Below the pieces are notes generated by a model. That model was not told the DNA's origin and did not search any database. It saw nothing but the letters and a program-made list of their open reading frames with translations. A program made the translations under genes and the position numbers. Of a stretch of 39,895 nucleotides of DNA, positions 6,931 through 14,026 are shown piece by piece (within the stretch, counting starts at the first letter, position 1; each line of letters starts with the position of its first letter). Source of the stretch: a virus; IMG/VR virus record IMGVR_UViG_3300046462_001161, positions 1 to 39,895 of that record. One strand, given 5' to 3'.

Positions 6931-7326
6931 CTACCGCCCCCACTGCGTTGGACAGTTCTCTGCCTTGGTGGGGCAGTTGTAGCGCTTGTACGGCTTGCCG
7001 TTCTTGCCGATGCCTTCGGCGTAGACCATGACGCCGTGGTCACACTTGCGCCCGTCGCCCTGCGGCGCCGGGCCGGACTGCTGGTAGCCGTCGCCCGGCC
7101 TGTCCGGAAGGCGCTGGCCGCCGAGCTGCGTCGTCACCAAGAACGCGGCGTCGAAGGTCTGCTGAGTCTTGGCGATCTCGTCGAAGATGCCGGAATCGCG
7201 GATCTCCATGAGGGACGGCGCCCAGTCGGTCACGTCGCCTTCGGGCCGGAAGGTGACCTGCGGGGGCTGGCCGGGCTTCAGGTTGATGGAGAACGGGGCC
7301 TCTGGCGGGGTTGTGGTCTCAGTCAA
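6931..7326 (-). CDS. hypothetical protein with C-terminal Cys/His tail
   Basis: A TTG start at 7326 is chosen for the GGAGG 8 bases upstream and the 8-base overlap (TTGACTGA) with the nuclease stop. The 131 residues run from a Pro/Thr-rich head (TETTTPPEAPFSINLKPGQP) to a helical middle and a tail KCDHGVMVYAEGIGKNGKPY ending NCPTKAENCPTQW. The Cys-X-His plus Cys...Cys arrangement suggests a zinc knuckle. Placed between exonuclease and helicase, a single-strand-binding or annealing role is possible; that is inference. Confidence 0.6.
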   Translation of the reverse strand: MTETTTPPEAPFSINLKPGQPPQVTFRPEGDVTDWAPSLMEIRDSGIFDEIAKTQQTFDAAFLVTTQLGGQRLPDRPGDGYQQSGPAPQGDGRKCDHGVMVYAEGIGKNGKPYKRYNCPTKAENCPTQWGR

Positions 7327-8137
7327 GGTCTGAACCTCCGTAGGTGTCGCGGTCGGCGCCGACCGCATCGCAGAAGCGGGCCACGCCGCATGTGCGGCAT
7401 GCGTCGCCGGGGTTGGGGATGAACACTCGGGCGTTGATGGCGCGGTCTAGCCGCGCGAACCAGCGGCCTAGCCGCTCGGTCGTGTACTTGGACAGGGCGA
7501 ACGAGTCGGTTGGGGCGTTGTTCTTGCACATGAAGAAGTCGCCGTAGTCGGGGCGGACCCCGTACATCTGCTCTACGGCTTCGGCGTAGACGCCGAGCTG
7601 AAAAGCGGAGTCGGGAAGCCGGGTTCCGGTCTTCAGGTCCCGGACGCGCAGCGTGCCGTCCGGGGCTTCTAGAACCTGGTCGATGTAGCCGAGGACTTCG
7701 ACCCCGCCTAGAACGACCTTGAACTCAAGCTCAACGGCCTTCTTGCCGTCCGGGGTTTCCCAGATGTCGAAGGGATCGCCCTGCCGGTAGCCGATGTATG
7801 CGGCGACCTGTTCGGCGCCGCGCTGCTTGCGCCTGGCGGCGTCCGTGCCGCCCTTGGTCTTCGGTGTGCCGGTTCGCCACCGGTCAAGGTCCGGTTCGGC
7901 CTGCTGCATCTTCGTGAACCCCGTGTTCCACGACTGCTCGTAGACCTTCAGAACCTCGGCCAGCGGCAACAGCTGGCCGGACAACTCCCAGTGCTCTACG
8001 GCCGCGTGTACGGCCGTGCCTTGCAGCGTCCAAGCCGCGGGGACCTCGGGGGCTCTGGCGATCCGCTCTAAGCGGTACGCCTCACCGCAGCGGACCCACG
8101 AAGTGAGCTGTGAGACGGACCGGTGCGGGGCGTTCAG
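7319..8137 (-). CDS. Cas4/RecB-type exonuclease with CTG start
   Basis: The frame is open from a stop at about 8159 and holds no ATG, GTG or TTG before 7984. A CTG at 8137 overlaps the upstream stop as CTGA and has GGAG 6 bases before it. It gives 272 residues with the N terminus expected for the family: SVSQLTSWVRCGEAYRLERI, then GTAVHAAVEHW. Nuclease motifs are LGYIDQV, RVRDLKTGTRLPD and FQLGVYAEA. The Cys at residue 17 plus CRTCGVARFC at the end make the four ligands of a Cas4/AddB-like iron-sulfur cluster. It probably resects DNA ends for recombination. Confidence 0.8.
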   Translation of the reverse strand: MNAPHRSVSQLTSWVRCGEAYRLERIARAPEVPAAWTLQGTAVHAAVEHWELSGQLLPLAEVLKVYEQSWNTGFTKMQQAEPDLDRWRTGTPKTKGGTDAARRKQRGAEQVAAYIGYRQGDPFDIWETPDGKKAVELEFKVVLGGVEVLGYIDQVLEAPDGTLRVRDLKTGTRLPDSAFQLGVYAEAVEQMYGVRPDYGDFFMCKNNAPTDSFALSKYTTERLGRWFARLDRAINARVFIPNPGDACRTCGVARFCDAVGADRDTYGGSDLD

Positions 8138-8493
8138 GACGGCTCCGGGCCATCAAGGGCCCAGCCAAGCCCCATGCGCCTAAGGGCCTCCCTGCTGGTC
8201 TTCTCCTTCTCGCGGGCGGCCTCCTCGGCCGCCTTCTCTGCGGCTTCCTCGATCAGCCGGATTCCGTTGGTCGCGACGGCTTCCAGGGCGGCGTTGATGG
8301 CCGCGTGAAGCTCGTTCAGGTGCTCAACGCCGAGCACGACCGACGTGGGGTAGAGGGCGTCATCCTCAACGGCCACGTACAGGCCCACGTCGCCGTCAGT
8401 GTCGGTCTGCACCGCCTGGAAGACGAGGGTATTGCCGGTGTCGTCCGAGCATGCGAACCGGTATTCAGCTCCGGCGTAAGTGTTGTCAGTCAA
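8134..8493 (-). CDS. hypothetical protein with charged coiled-coil tail
   Basis: A TTG start at 8493 follows AAGGAGG; the longer frame to 8547 would begin inside a terminator region. The 119 residues have a beta-rich N-terminal half (AEYRFACSDDTGNTLVFQAV) and a long helical Ala/Glu/Lys segment (IRLIEEAAEKAAEEAAREKE). It is the first gene downstream of a 17-bp operator-like site (8509-8525). The family is not recognised. Confidence 0.65.
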   Translation of the reverse strand: MTDNTYAGAEYRFACSDDTGNTLVFQAVQTDTDGDVGLYVAVEDDALYPTSVVLGVEHLNELHAAINAALEAVATNGIRLIEEAAEKAAEEAAREKEKTSREALRRMGLGWALDGPEPS

Positions 8494-8508
8494 CGGGCCT
8501 CCTTGTGT

Positions 8509-8525
8509 CGTCAAGGGAACTACTT
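8509..8525 (+). promoter_or_regulatory. 17-bp operator-like site (perfect match)
   Basis: CGTCAAGGGAACTACTT matches the recurring motif CGTCAAGGGAnnTAMKT at every position. It lies in the short gap between two leftward genes, as a stoperator or operator would. Confidence 0.6.
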
Positions 8526-8535
8526 GATGGGATGC

Positions 8536-8573
8536 GAAAAGGACCACGGTGGTTACCGTGGCCCCTTCGGGGG
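8536..8573 (-). terminator. rho-independent terminator, leftward
   Basis: Stem 8544-8550 with 8555-8561 (7 bp, 4-base loop), followed in the leftward direction by TCCTTTTC. A second small hairpin (8562-8572) lies just upstream. It ends the single-gene unit 8583-8849, perhaps partially. Confidence 0.6.
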
Positions 8574-8582
8574 TTCTGCTGT

Positions 8583-8849
8583 TTAGTTTTTGAGCAGTGT
8601 TACCAACAGGGGAGTGTCTAGGGATAGGCCCCGCTCTTCCCTCATGTCGTTCCCGCAGGGACCACAGTATGGGATCGCGCTTGACTCGTCAAGGGCAATA
8701 CCTGGATCGGTAGTAAAAAGCATCTGACCTGCTTCGAAGCGCCAGCGCCAGGCGTCTACGCCGGGTTCCACGTCGTCGGTGTACTGGCCCTGGAAAGCCC
8801 CCAGCGTCGGCGGCTCCGTACAAATGCCGCACCCCGCCCCTTGGTTCAC
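8583..8849 (-). CDS. hypothetical zinc-ribbon-like protein
   Basis: A GTG start follows GGAGGGATC. The 88 residues carry two Cys-X2-Cys knuckles (CGIC near residue 7 and CGPC near residue 63), a likely four-cysteine zinc site. Between them is an acidic, Trp-containing stretch (DVEPGVDAWRWRFEAGQMLF). It is the first gene of the leftward replication unit, 52-80 bp after a possible promoter. The DNA encoding residues 49-56 includes a weak operator-like copy (8687-8703). The family is not recognised. Confidence 0.65.
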   Translation of the reverse strand: MNQGAGCGICTEPPTLGAFQGQYTDDVEPGVDAWRWRFEAGQMLFTTDPGIALDESSAIPYCGPCGNDMREERGLSLDTPLLVTLLKN

Positions 8850-8900
8850 TGATTGATCCCTCCGGCTTTCTCACGTTCTTCTAACCACCAGCCCGGCGCC

Positions 8901-8930
8901 AGACTAGGCCTTTACCCAAGCTTTACGCAA
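8901..8930 (-). promoter_or_regulatory. possible promoter of leftward replication operon
   Basis: Reading leftward, TTGCGT (8930-8925) and TAGTCT (8906-8901) are 18 bp apart, upstream of the GTG at 8849. The -35 is weak and no operator copy overlaps it. Confidence 0.4.
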
Positions 8931-8944
8931 CCTAATGCGTTAAA

Positions 8945-8972
8945 GCAAAAGGCACCCGTCTATACGGGTGCC
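8945..8972 (-). terminator. rho-independent terminator of the HTH gene
   Basis: A perfect 9-bp stem (8951-8959 with 8964-8972) with a 4-base loop, followed leftward by TTTTGCTTT. It lies 22 bases after the stop at 8995. Confidence 0.85.
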
Positions 8973-8994
8973 TCTCTTGCTACAGCGTGTAGCG

Positions 8995-9435
8995 CTAGCT
9001 CTTCGTTGCTTCCTGGTAATACTCGTCTGGCGGCGTATCCGGCCTACGCTTTGCGTAGTACCAACCGCCATGGGTGGGGCTGGCGGGGCCGGGCGGCTCG
9101 TTCTCGTCGTACTCGACTACAGTCTCGGTCCTGTCGCGCTCGGCGCGCCAGTTCCTGAGCCTGAGCATGTCCGCTTCGGGGATTTCCCCCTCTCGCTTAA
9201 GGCGTTCCAGTGCCCGCAGGTTGCGGGCAGCCGGCGCGTAGGCGCGCGGGCCGTTCAGGCTGAACGGCAACAGAGTCAGCTCACTGTTTCCGGGGTGCCA
9301 GCCGCCGGCGTTTCCAGCTTTGCGCACGGTCTGAGGCTTCACCCCCCATTTCTCAGCAAGCTCTTTTGCGGTGTGGCGGCCGGACTTAAGCAGAGCGGCC
9401 ACCTTGTCGTCAGACTCGGGGATCACTCTCACCAT
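8995..9435 (-). CDS. HTH DNA-binding protein, candidate immunity repressor
   Basis: A 146-residue protein from the ATG at 9435. Residues about 11-36 form a helix-turn-helix: KVAALLKSGRHTAKELAEKW, then GVKPQTVRKAG. A basic helical middle follows (YAPAARNLRALERLKREGEI) and an acidic C-terminal tail. It is transcribed away from the integrase with its own terminator, the usual place of a phage repressor. It is the best candidate to bind the repeated CGTCAAGGGA sites or the CCTAGG palindrome 30 bp upstream of its start, but no direct sequence evidence links them. An excisionase or other regulator is the alternative. Confidence 0.65.
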   Translation of the reverse strand: MVRVIPESDDKVAALLKSGRHTAKELAEKWGVKPQTVRKAGNAGGWHPGNSELTLLPFSLNGPRAYAPAARNLRALERLKREGEIPEADMLRLRNWRAERDRTETVVEYDENEPPGPASPTHGGWYYAKRRPDTPPDEYYQEATKS

Positions 9436-9466
9436 GGTGAGGCCTCTCGATGTTGTCGGGGAAGAC

Positions 9467-9486
9467 GCCTAGGCCTAGGCCTAGGC
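9467..9486. repeat. CCTAGG triple tandem palindrome
   Basis: GCCTAGGCCTAGGCCTAGGC is a perfect 20-bp palindrome made of three overlapping CCTAGG units, starting 32 bp upstream of the HTH gene's ATG. The position suits an autoregulatory operator. Confidence 0.6.
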
Positions 9487-9720
9487 GATACGTGCGGGTG
9501 GTCCCTTCACCCTCACGCGTCAACCACGATAAGTGAAAGGGAGTGCCCTTGACAACCCGGCCCCCGCTCAGAAATAAGTTCGAAGCTTAAGTAAAGCGCT
9601 GGTCAAGGGCAACAAATACGCACAGTAAGTGAGTGTCTTTATATCGAACGGGTGTTCTCTGCATCGTTGAAACGTTTCTGAAACGGCAGGTCAGAGCCCC
9701 GCATTGGAATGAGCGTCCAA

Positions 9721-9756
9721 AACACGCAACACGGATGCGTGTTAGCCAAGCCTAAC
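9721..9756. repeat. adjacent inverted repeats, attP candidate
   Basis: AACACGCA and TGCGTGTT (8 bp, 7-base gap; 9721-9743) overlap a second pair GTTAG/CTAAC (9741-9756). They lie 140-175 bp before the integrase start. They could be an attachment-site arm or a regulator site. Confidence 0.35.
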
Positions 9757-9894
9757 CGGCGAGGCTCATAGCTGGCTCGGAAGTTTGACCCGCTGTGAAC
9801 CGGTCGCTACGGTGTGACGCGACCTACCACCCGTTTAACGGATCTGCTGGTCGCAACGGATTCGTTAAGCATGAACAAGCATCTGGGAGCTAGC

Positions 9895-11439
9895 ATGCAC
9901 CTCGTGAGACTGTTCAAGCCTGTCGGCAAGTATGCCCGCATATCCGATGACCAGGAAGAAGAGGGCAAGGGCGTTGCCCGTCAGGTCAAAGACTGTACGA
10001 CCCTGCTGGGTCTCCGCGACTGGTTGGGCGACGACGAACACACCTACATAGACAACGATGTTTCGGCCTACCGGCGCGGAGTCGTCCGCCCCGAGTGGGA
10101 ACGGATGATGCGGGACCTGGAAGAGGGCCGCATCGGCGGAATCGTGGTCTACGACCTGGACCGATTTGCCAGGCAGCCCAAGGACCTCGAACGGGCGATC
10201 GAGATATACGCCACCCGGGGAAACCTGGTGTTCGCCACAGTCCAGGGTGACATCAACCTGATGACCCCGGACGGAATCACCATGGCCCGCGTCATGGTGG
10301 CCTTCGCCAACAAAGCATCCATGGACACAGCGCGCCGAATGGCGCGGAAGCACCTCGAACAGGCGCAGAACGGTATCCCCGTGGGCGGCTGGCGCCCCGC
10401 TGGGTGGCTCGACGACAAACGAACCCTAGATCCGTTCGAGTCGGAACTCATCAAGGGCGCGGCGGCGCAGATCCTCGCTGGGGTGCCGCTGGCCACCATC
10501 GTTCGAGAATGGAACTCTGCGGGGTTCCTCACACCCGCAGGCAACCCATGGTCGCGGGGGCCTTTTCGTGGCCTGATGATGAGTGCCCGCCTGGCGGGGT
10601 GGCGCGACCTCAAGGGCGAGCCCGTGTACGACGACGCCGGGGACCGCGTACGCGGGAAGTGGACGGCAATCCTGTCAGACGACACTCACGCGGCCCTGGT
10701 AAAGACTTTCAAGGCGGAAGGCCGGGGCGGGGGCGTCCACGAACGCCCCGGCAAAAAGAAGTATCTCCTTGCCGGCATCGTCCAATGTGGCGTGTGCTTC
10801 AGCCCCATGCATGGACACCCCGGCGGTAAGAAACTGCCGGGGCGTCACTACTACGCCTGCCCGTCGCCCACGAACAACGCGAAGAGTTGCGGGGGGCCTT
10901 CCGCTTCAGGGATTGAGGTTGACCGGCTGGTTACCGACCTGTTCCACGAGCAAGGCGCGGTGCGACGGGCGCAGCCCGTAGACAGTACCGCCCGCATAGC
11001 GGCGCTCACGGCAGAGCTTGAGGAGGTCATGGGGCAGATACGACAGTTGGGCGCGGACTTCGGCGCAAGGAGGGTGCCCGCCGAGTTTGTAAATGCGGCT
11101 CTGGGCCCGCTCAACGAATCGCGAGCAACGATCACGGAAGAGCTGGACACACTCAACGCGGCCAAGATGCAAGGTGACCTAGTGCAACACTTGGGGTCCA
11201 AGCCGTGGGACAAGCTAGAAACCGATGAAAAGCGGGCGCTGATCGCCTCTCAGTTCCCGTCCGTACTGATCATGCCTCGAACGACGAACATCGGCCCGAA
11301 GTTCGACCCTGAGCGGGTCGTCCCATCTCGGACCAGAGTAGTTCGGTCCGGCGAATGGACTCCGAGGAAGGCGGCCCCAGCCGCTTCATCTGAGTCTGGA
11401 CCCACGCCCGACGCTGAGCCTCTGACAGTTGAGCCATAG
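9895..11439 (+). CDS. int: large serine integrase
   Basis: ATG at 9895 follows GGGAG; the frame extends to 9814, but the shorter start puts the resolvase fold at the N terminus. The 514 residues contain the catalytic domain with Ser17 in KYARISDDQ and the Arg cluster VYDLDRFARQ. Next come the recombinase domain (about 165-270, GWRPAGWLDDKRTLDP), a zinc ribbon (QCGVC...YYACPS...KSCGG) and a coiled coil (IAALTAELEEVMGQIRQLG). It joins phage attP to a bacterial attB and sets up lysogeny. Directionality would normally need a separate factor, which is not identified here. Confidence 0.95.
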   Translation: MHLVRLFKPVGKYARISDDQEEEGKGVARQVKDCTTLLGLRDWLGDDEHTYIDNDVSAYRRGVVRPEWERMMRDLEEGRIGGIVVYDLDRFARQPKDLERAIEIYATRGNLVFATVQGDINLMTPDGITMARVMVAFANKASMDTARRMARKHLEQAQNGIPVGGWRPAGWLDDKRTLDPFESELIKGAAAQILAGVPLATIVREWNSAGFLTPAGNPWSRGPFRGLMMSARLAGWRDLKGEPVYDDAGDRVRGKWTAILSDDTHAALVKTFKAEGRGGGVHERPGKKKYLLAGIVQCGVCFSPMHGHPGGKKLPGRHYYACPSPTNNAKSCGGPSASGIEVDRLVTDLFHEQGAVRRAQPVDSTARIAALTAELEEVMGQIRQLGADFGARRVPAEFVNAALGPLNESRATITEELDTLNAAKMQGDLVQHLGSKPWDKLETDEKRALIASQFPSVLIMPRTTNIGPKFDPERVVPSRTRVVRSGEWTPRKAAPAASSESGPTPDAEPLTVEP

Positions 11440-11456
11440 CCGCACCCCTTCCCGTT

Positions 11457-11484
11457 ACGCCCCTGCCGTCTGGCGGGGGCGTTT
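11457..11484 (+). terminator. terminator of integrase gene
   Basis: An 11-bp stem with one G-T wobble (11457-11467 with 11472-11482) and loop GTCT, then TTT, 18 bases after the integrase stop. Confidence 0.8.
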
Positions 11485-11485
11485 C

Positions 11486-11527
11486 AAGTATCTCCCTTGA
11501 CGACTTGGACCGTCAAGGGAGCTAAGT
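11486..11527. promoter_or_regulatory. inverted pair of 17-bp operator-like sites
   Basis: The left site (11486-11502, minus orientation) reads CGTCAAGGGAGATACTT and the right site (11511-11527) reads CGTCAAGGGAGCTAAGT. Both match the motif perfectly and are separated by 8 bp. The left copy ends in TTGACG and the right ends in TAAGT, resembling promoter boxes 20 bp apart. Confidence 0.65.
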
Positions 11528-12037
11528 GGAGGGTTGCCGCGATTTACGGCCCGAGATTTTGGCCCGGGATTTCGCCAGCGGATTTAGGCCGAGGGTTACT
11601 CTCCGACAGGCGCCCTTGTGGGCTCCCGTTGCGGGGCGCGTTGGTGGCTCGCTTGGAGCGGCCCCGTTTTGGGGGCCGTTTTGGGGGCCGTTTCCGGCTC
11701 CATTTTTGGGCCCGTTCCCGGGGCGGTTGGTTGTGCTCGTCTCGGCCCGTTCCGGGCCGCGCCTGTCGGGCTGTTCGGCGTGGCGCCTTGGGGCGCACTG
11801 GTCGCCGCCGTGGGCGGCGCGTGGCCCCCGCTGGCTGGCTGTTCGCGGGAAGCTCAGGCGGCCTGTCGAAGCCGTAGCACCACCAGTGCTACGGGCGAGC
11901 GCACGGCTTGCCGGCGTTGCCCCCGCCTGGCGTTGCCGCTCAGGGCGGCCGGGGCTTGCCTGCGTGGCGGCATGGGGTGCCGGCGTACCGGCTGGCCGGG
12001 CCTCGACCCGGCGGCCCCGGGCGGGGCCGGGCTGGTC

Positions 12038-12053
12038 ATAGCGCTAGCGCTAT
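12038..12053. repeat. 16-bp perfect palindrome
   Basis: ATAGCGCTAGCGCTAT, followed by an AT-rich run (TATACC then GAAAATTTTTCC, 12053-12075) that is unusual in this GC-rich sequence. The combination suits a protein-binding site at an origin or recombination site; the function is unknown. Confidence 0.45.
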
Positions 12054-12238
12054 ATACCGGTGAAAATTTTTCCAGGGTCTTCTTTGCGGGCGCGCAGGCG
12101 CGCACGTACAAACTCATGCCCTGTCCGATCGGCAACCTTCGCCCGATTCACCCACTGGCGTCCGAGAGATTCCGCTTCTGGGCGATAGGCGCACCGTGGG
12201 ATAGCACACCCCTTGATGTTCTGGAATGTCCGTTTCCC

Positions 12239-12255
12239 GGATAGCTCCCTTGACG
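12239..12255 (-). promoter_or_regulatory. 17-bp operator-like site (partial match)
   Basis: On the minus strand CGTCAAGGGAGCTATCC matches the first 14 defined positions of the recurring motif; the last three differ. It lies about 90 bp upstream of the promoter at 12342. Confidence 0.45.
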
Positions 12256-12341
12256 GGCGCTCTCTATGTGCTTGTGAAGTGCCACCGGCCTAAGCCGTGT
12301 CACCAGCATGCGCGCGGCGTTTCCGCTGGTCAAGTGCCGTA

Positions 12342-12385
12342 TTGACTAGCTGTACAGCTTGCGCTTATCGTGCTTGACGCCAGCA
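12342..12385 (+). promoter_or_regulatory. promoter P1 with conserved leader start
   Basis: TTGACT (12342-12347), 18 bp, TATCGT (12366-12371), 7 bp, then GCCAGCA (12379-12385), which would lie at +1. The spacer contains the 12-bp palindrome AGCTGTACAGCT. The protease gene starts 35 bp further on, behind GGAAGGGG. Three other promoters in the window share this layout. Confidence 0.75.
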
Positions 12386-12419
12386 TGGAAATACGGATTG
12401 ACCAGGGAAGGGGCCGAGA

Positions 12420-13163
12420 ATGGCTAAGCACACGGCACGCGAGTCATGGCTACAAGAGGCCGCGAAACTCATGCGGTCACGGTTCGATAACATCTCTTGT
12501 CCGGTGCCTGAGGACTTTCACGTAAGCGTGGGGTTCAAGCCTGCCGGAGGCTACGAATCGGCGATTGTCATGGGGTGCTGCTACATCCGTGACGTGTCAT
12601 CCGCGCACGTCAACGAAATATTCATCTCCCCCGAGTGGGATGAGCCGGTTGAGATCCTGGCGACGTTCGCGCATGAGCTGATTCACGCGGCATCGGACTG
12701 CCTTGATGGGCACGGCCCCGGGTTCCGGAAGCATGCCGTGGCGTTCGGCCTCACGGGCAAGATGACCGCGACCTATGCCAGCCCTGAGCTTGCGAAGTGG
12801 CTCAAGAGCATCGCTAAGCGACTCGGCCCGTACCCGCACGGCCGAACCAACATCTTCACTACTACGCGCCGTCTGGGCGCGCCAGCGCCTGAGGCGCCTA
12901 AGCCGCGCGTTAAGGCTCCGGAAGCGCCAGCCCCCGAACCGACGCCGGAAGACTCCCCCGCCATGGGCCGGATTCACTCCGGCCGTGGCAAGCAACCCAC
13001 GTTGCGGCTCAAGGTCACGTGCCTTAACCCCGAGTGCGGCTTTCACTGTCGCGCCACGGCTACCAACCTGGCGCTAGGCATGCCGGAACACTGCGGGACG
13101 TCTATGGAGTGCCCCGAATACGCCATGCTCATAGCCAAGAAACACGGGCTACAGCCCGCGTAG
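12420..13163 (+). CDS. SprT-like zinc metalloprotease
   Basis: A 247-residue protein. Residues about 82-92 carry the HEXXH motif (ATFAHELIHAASD), followed by DGHGPGFRKHAVAFGL with the third ligand, as in SprT/SPRTN domains. A Pro/Ala linker (about 160-185) leads to a C-terminal zinc-ribbon-like part (LKVTCLNPECGFHCR...HCGTSMECPEY). Cellular SPRTN proteases digest DNA-bound proteins. A phage copy may clear host DNA-binding proteins or DNA-protein crosslinks; that role is inference. It is a single-gene unit with promoter P1 upstream and a terminator downstream. Confidence 0.85.
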   Translation: MAKHTARESWLQEAAKLMRSRFDNISCPVPEDFHVSVGFKPAGGYESAIVMGCCYIRDVSSAHVNEIFISPEWDEPVEILATFAHELIHAASDCLDGHGPGFRKHAVAFGLTGKMTATYASPELAKWLKSIAKRLGPYPHGRTNIFTTTRRLGAPAPEAPKPRVKAPEAPAPEPTPEDSPAMGRIHSGRGKQPTLRLKVTCLNPECGFHCRATATNLALGMPEHCGTSMECPEYAMLIAKKHGLQPA

Positions 13164-13178
13164 GCGCCACCCGCTTAA

Positions 13179-13208
13179 GGCCTCCCGACACTGGTCGGGG
13201 GGCCTTTT
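13179..13208 (+). terminator. terminator of SprT-like gene
   Basis: An 11-bp stem with one T-G pair (13179-13189 with 13194-13204) and a 4-base loop, followed by TTTTC. Confidence 0.85.
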
Positions 13209-13219
13209 CACTTTGGCTT

Positions 13220-13273
13220 ACGTAGTTCCCTTGACGAGCTGTACAGCCTGTGGTTTGCTTATCCCCGCCAGCA
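13220..13273 (+). promoter_or_regulatory. promoter P2 overlapped by a 17-bp operator-like site
   Basis: TTGACG (13231-13236), 18 bp, TTGCTT (13255-13260), 6 bp, then GCCAGCA (13267-13273). The minus strand of 13220-13236 reads CGTCAAGGGAACTACGT, a perfect motif copy whose end is the -35 box. The spacer holds GCTGTACAGC. A bound repressor would block the -35. Confidence 0.75.
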
Positions 13274-13301
13274 AGAAACGGAACGAACGGAAGGCAAGAC
13301 G

Positions 13302-13931
13302 ATGAGCATCCCGACCGGCACCTACCGCCCCGCTAAGCCTGGCGCTAAGACCTGGCGCGAGGCGCGAGACATGTACATCGGGAACGAGCACGTGACCGCT
13401 AGCGCTGCGGAGGACGGAAGCGCAACCGTGTTCCTCGGCCTGCGCATCGCCTATCAGGGAGCGATTCCCGCCAGCGTCACTAACAAGGCCGAGTTCTACA
13501 CGTGGGTTATCGCGATCGCCGAGACGTTCGCCGCTGCGCCGGTCAAGGTCGAGACTCGCAAGGGCCGCGACTACACGGGGTGCACGGAAACCGAGGTTGC
13601 GAACCTCAAAGGTGCGCGCTACCTCGCGGCTTTCGTCGATTCGAACTACTCGATGCCGTGGGATGACCGCGAGCACGAACTCATGCGCTCGATCGACCAC
13701 GCGAAGCGCGAACTGTGGACACGGGCCGTTCGCAATCAGGGCCGGTCGCGCTACGTGGACACCTCGCTTGACGCGTCCGACTTCTCGTTCTTCCCCTGCG
13801 TGACCAATGACGCCGAGATCCTTCTCTACACCTTCGAAGTGGTGGACGGGGACATTCAGCGCGCTGAGTGCCCGGACTACCGGGTGCACATGGGGGCGCG
13901 CGGCGGCATCCGCGTTGAGCGCTGCTTCTGA
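13302..13931 (+). CDS. hypothetical protein, accessory operon
   Basis: A 209-residue protein, ATG 7 bases after GGAAGG in the conserved leader. It is soluble with mixed alpha/beta content (KTWREARDMYIGNEHVTASA, AEFYTWVIAIAETFAAAPVK) and basic and acidic patches, ending in MGARGGIRVERCF. The isolated cysteines do not form a clear site. No family is recognised. Being first after the operator-controlled promoter P2, it may be expressed early or repressed in the lysogen. Confidence 0.65.
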   Translation: MSIPTGTYRPAKPGAKTWREARDMYIGNEHVTASAAEDGSATVFLGLRIAYQGAIPASVTNKAEFYTWVIAIAETFAAAPVKVETRKGRDYTGCTETEVANLKGARYLAAFVDSNYSMPWDDREHELMRSIDHAKRELWTRAVRNQGRSRYVDTSLDASDFSFFPCVTNDAEILLYTFEVVDGDIQRAECPDYRVHMGARGGIRVERCF

Positions 13932-13990
13932 CACTGCCCCGGACCATCGGCTACGGCCGGTGACTCCGGGAGTGTGCCAGAGCACACAGC

Positions 13991-14026
13991 GCCAGCAAGG
14001 AACACCACCTCAGGGAAGGCAACACC
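13991..14026 (+). promoter_or_regulatory. orphan copy of the conserved 5' leader
   Basis: GCCAGCAAGGAACACC, then GGGAAGG before the ATG at 14027. It matches the leaders after promoters P1-P4 but has no -35/-10 boxes at the expected distance. The sequence is therefore kept for some RNA-level reason, such as translation or stability, or its promoter has decayed. Confidence 0.5.

Larger units (their letters stand above)
9436..9894. other. repressor-integrase intergenic region, likely promoters and attP
   Basis: About 460 bp without a convincing gene between divergent genes. It contains a CCTAGG tandem palindrome, degenerate GTCAAGGG copies at 9541-9554 and 9602-9610, TTGACA at 9549-9554, an inverted repeat pair at 9721-9756, and less GC-rich stretches. 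Serine integrases commonly have attP just upstream of their gene, so attP probably lies here. The exact core cannot be picked by eye. Confidence 0.55.
11528..12341. other. long non-coding block, repeats and hairpins
   Basis: Roughly 0.8 kb with no gene I would accept. Open frames exist, but they lack ribosome sites, normal GC3 and a recognisable protein. It holds a TTTTGGGGGCCG tandem (about 11668-11691), further G/C-rich inverted repeats, a perfect hairpin (11873-11880 with 11886-11893, CGTAGCAC arms), a 16-bp palindrome at 12038 and an adjoining AT-rich stretch. It could hold an origin, a non-coding RNA or regulatory sites. Confidence 0.5.

Noticed and set aside
11618-12244. 208-codon open frame (and overlapping ones from 11497 and 11526)
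   Set aside because: Low-complexity, no ribosome site for the long one, wrong third-base composition and no recognisable domain; treated as non-coding.
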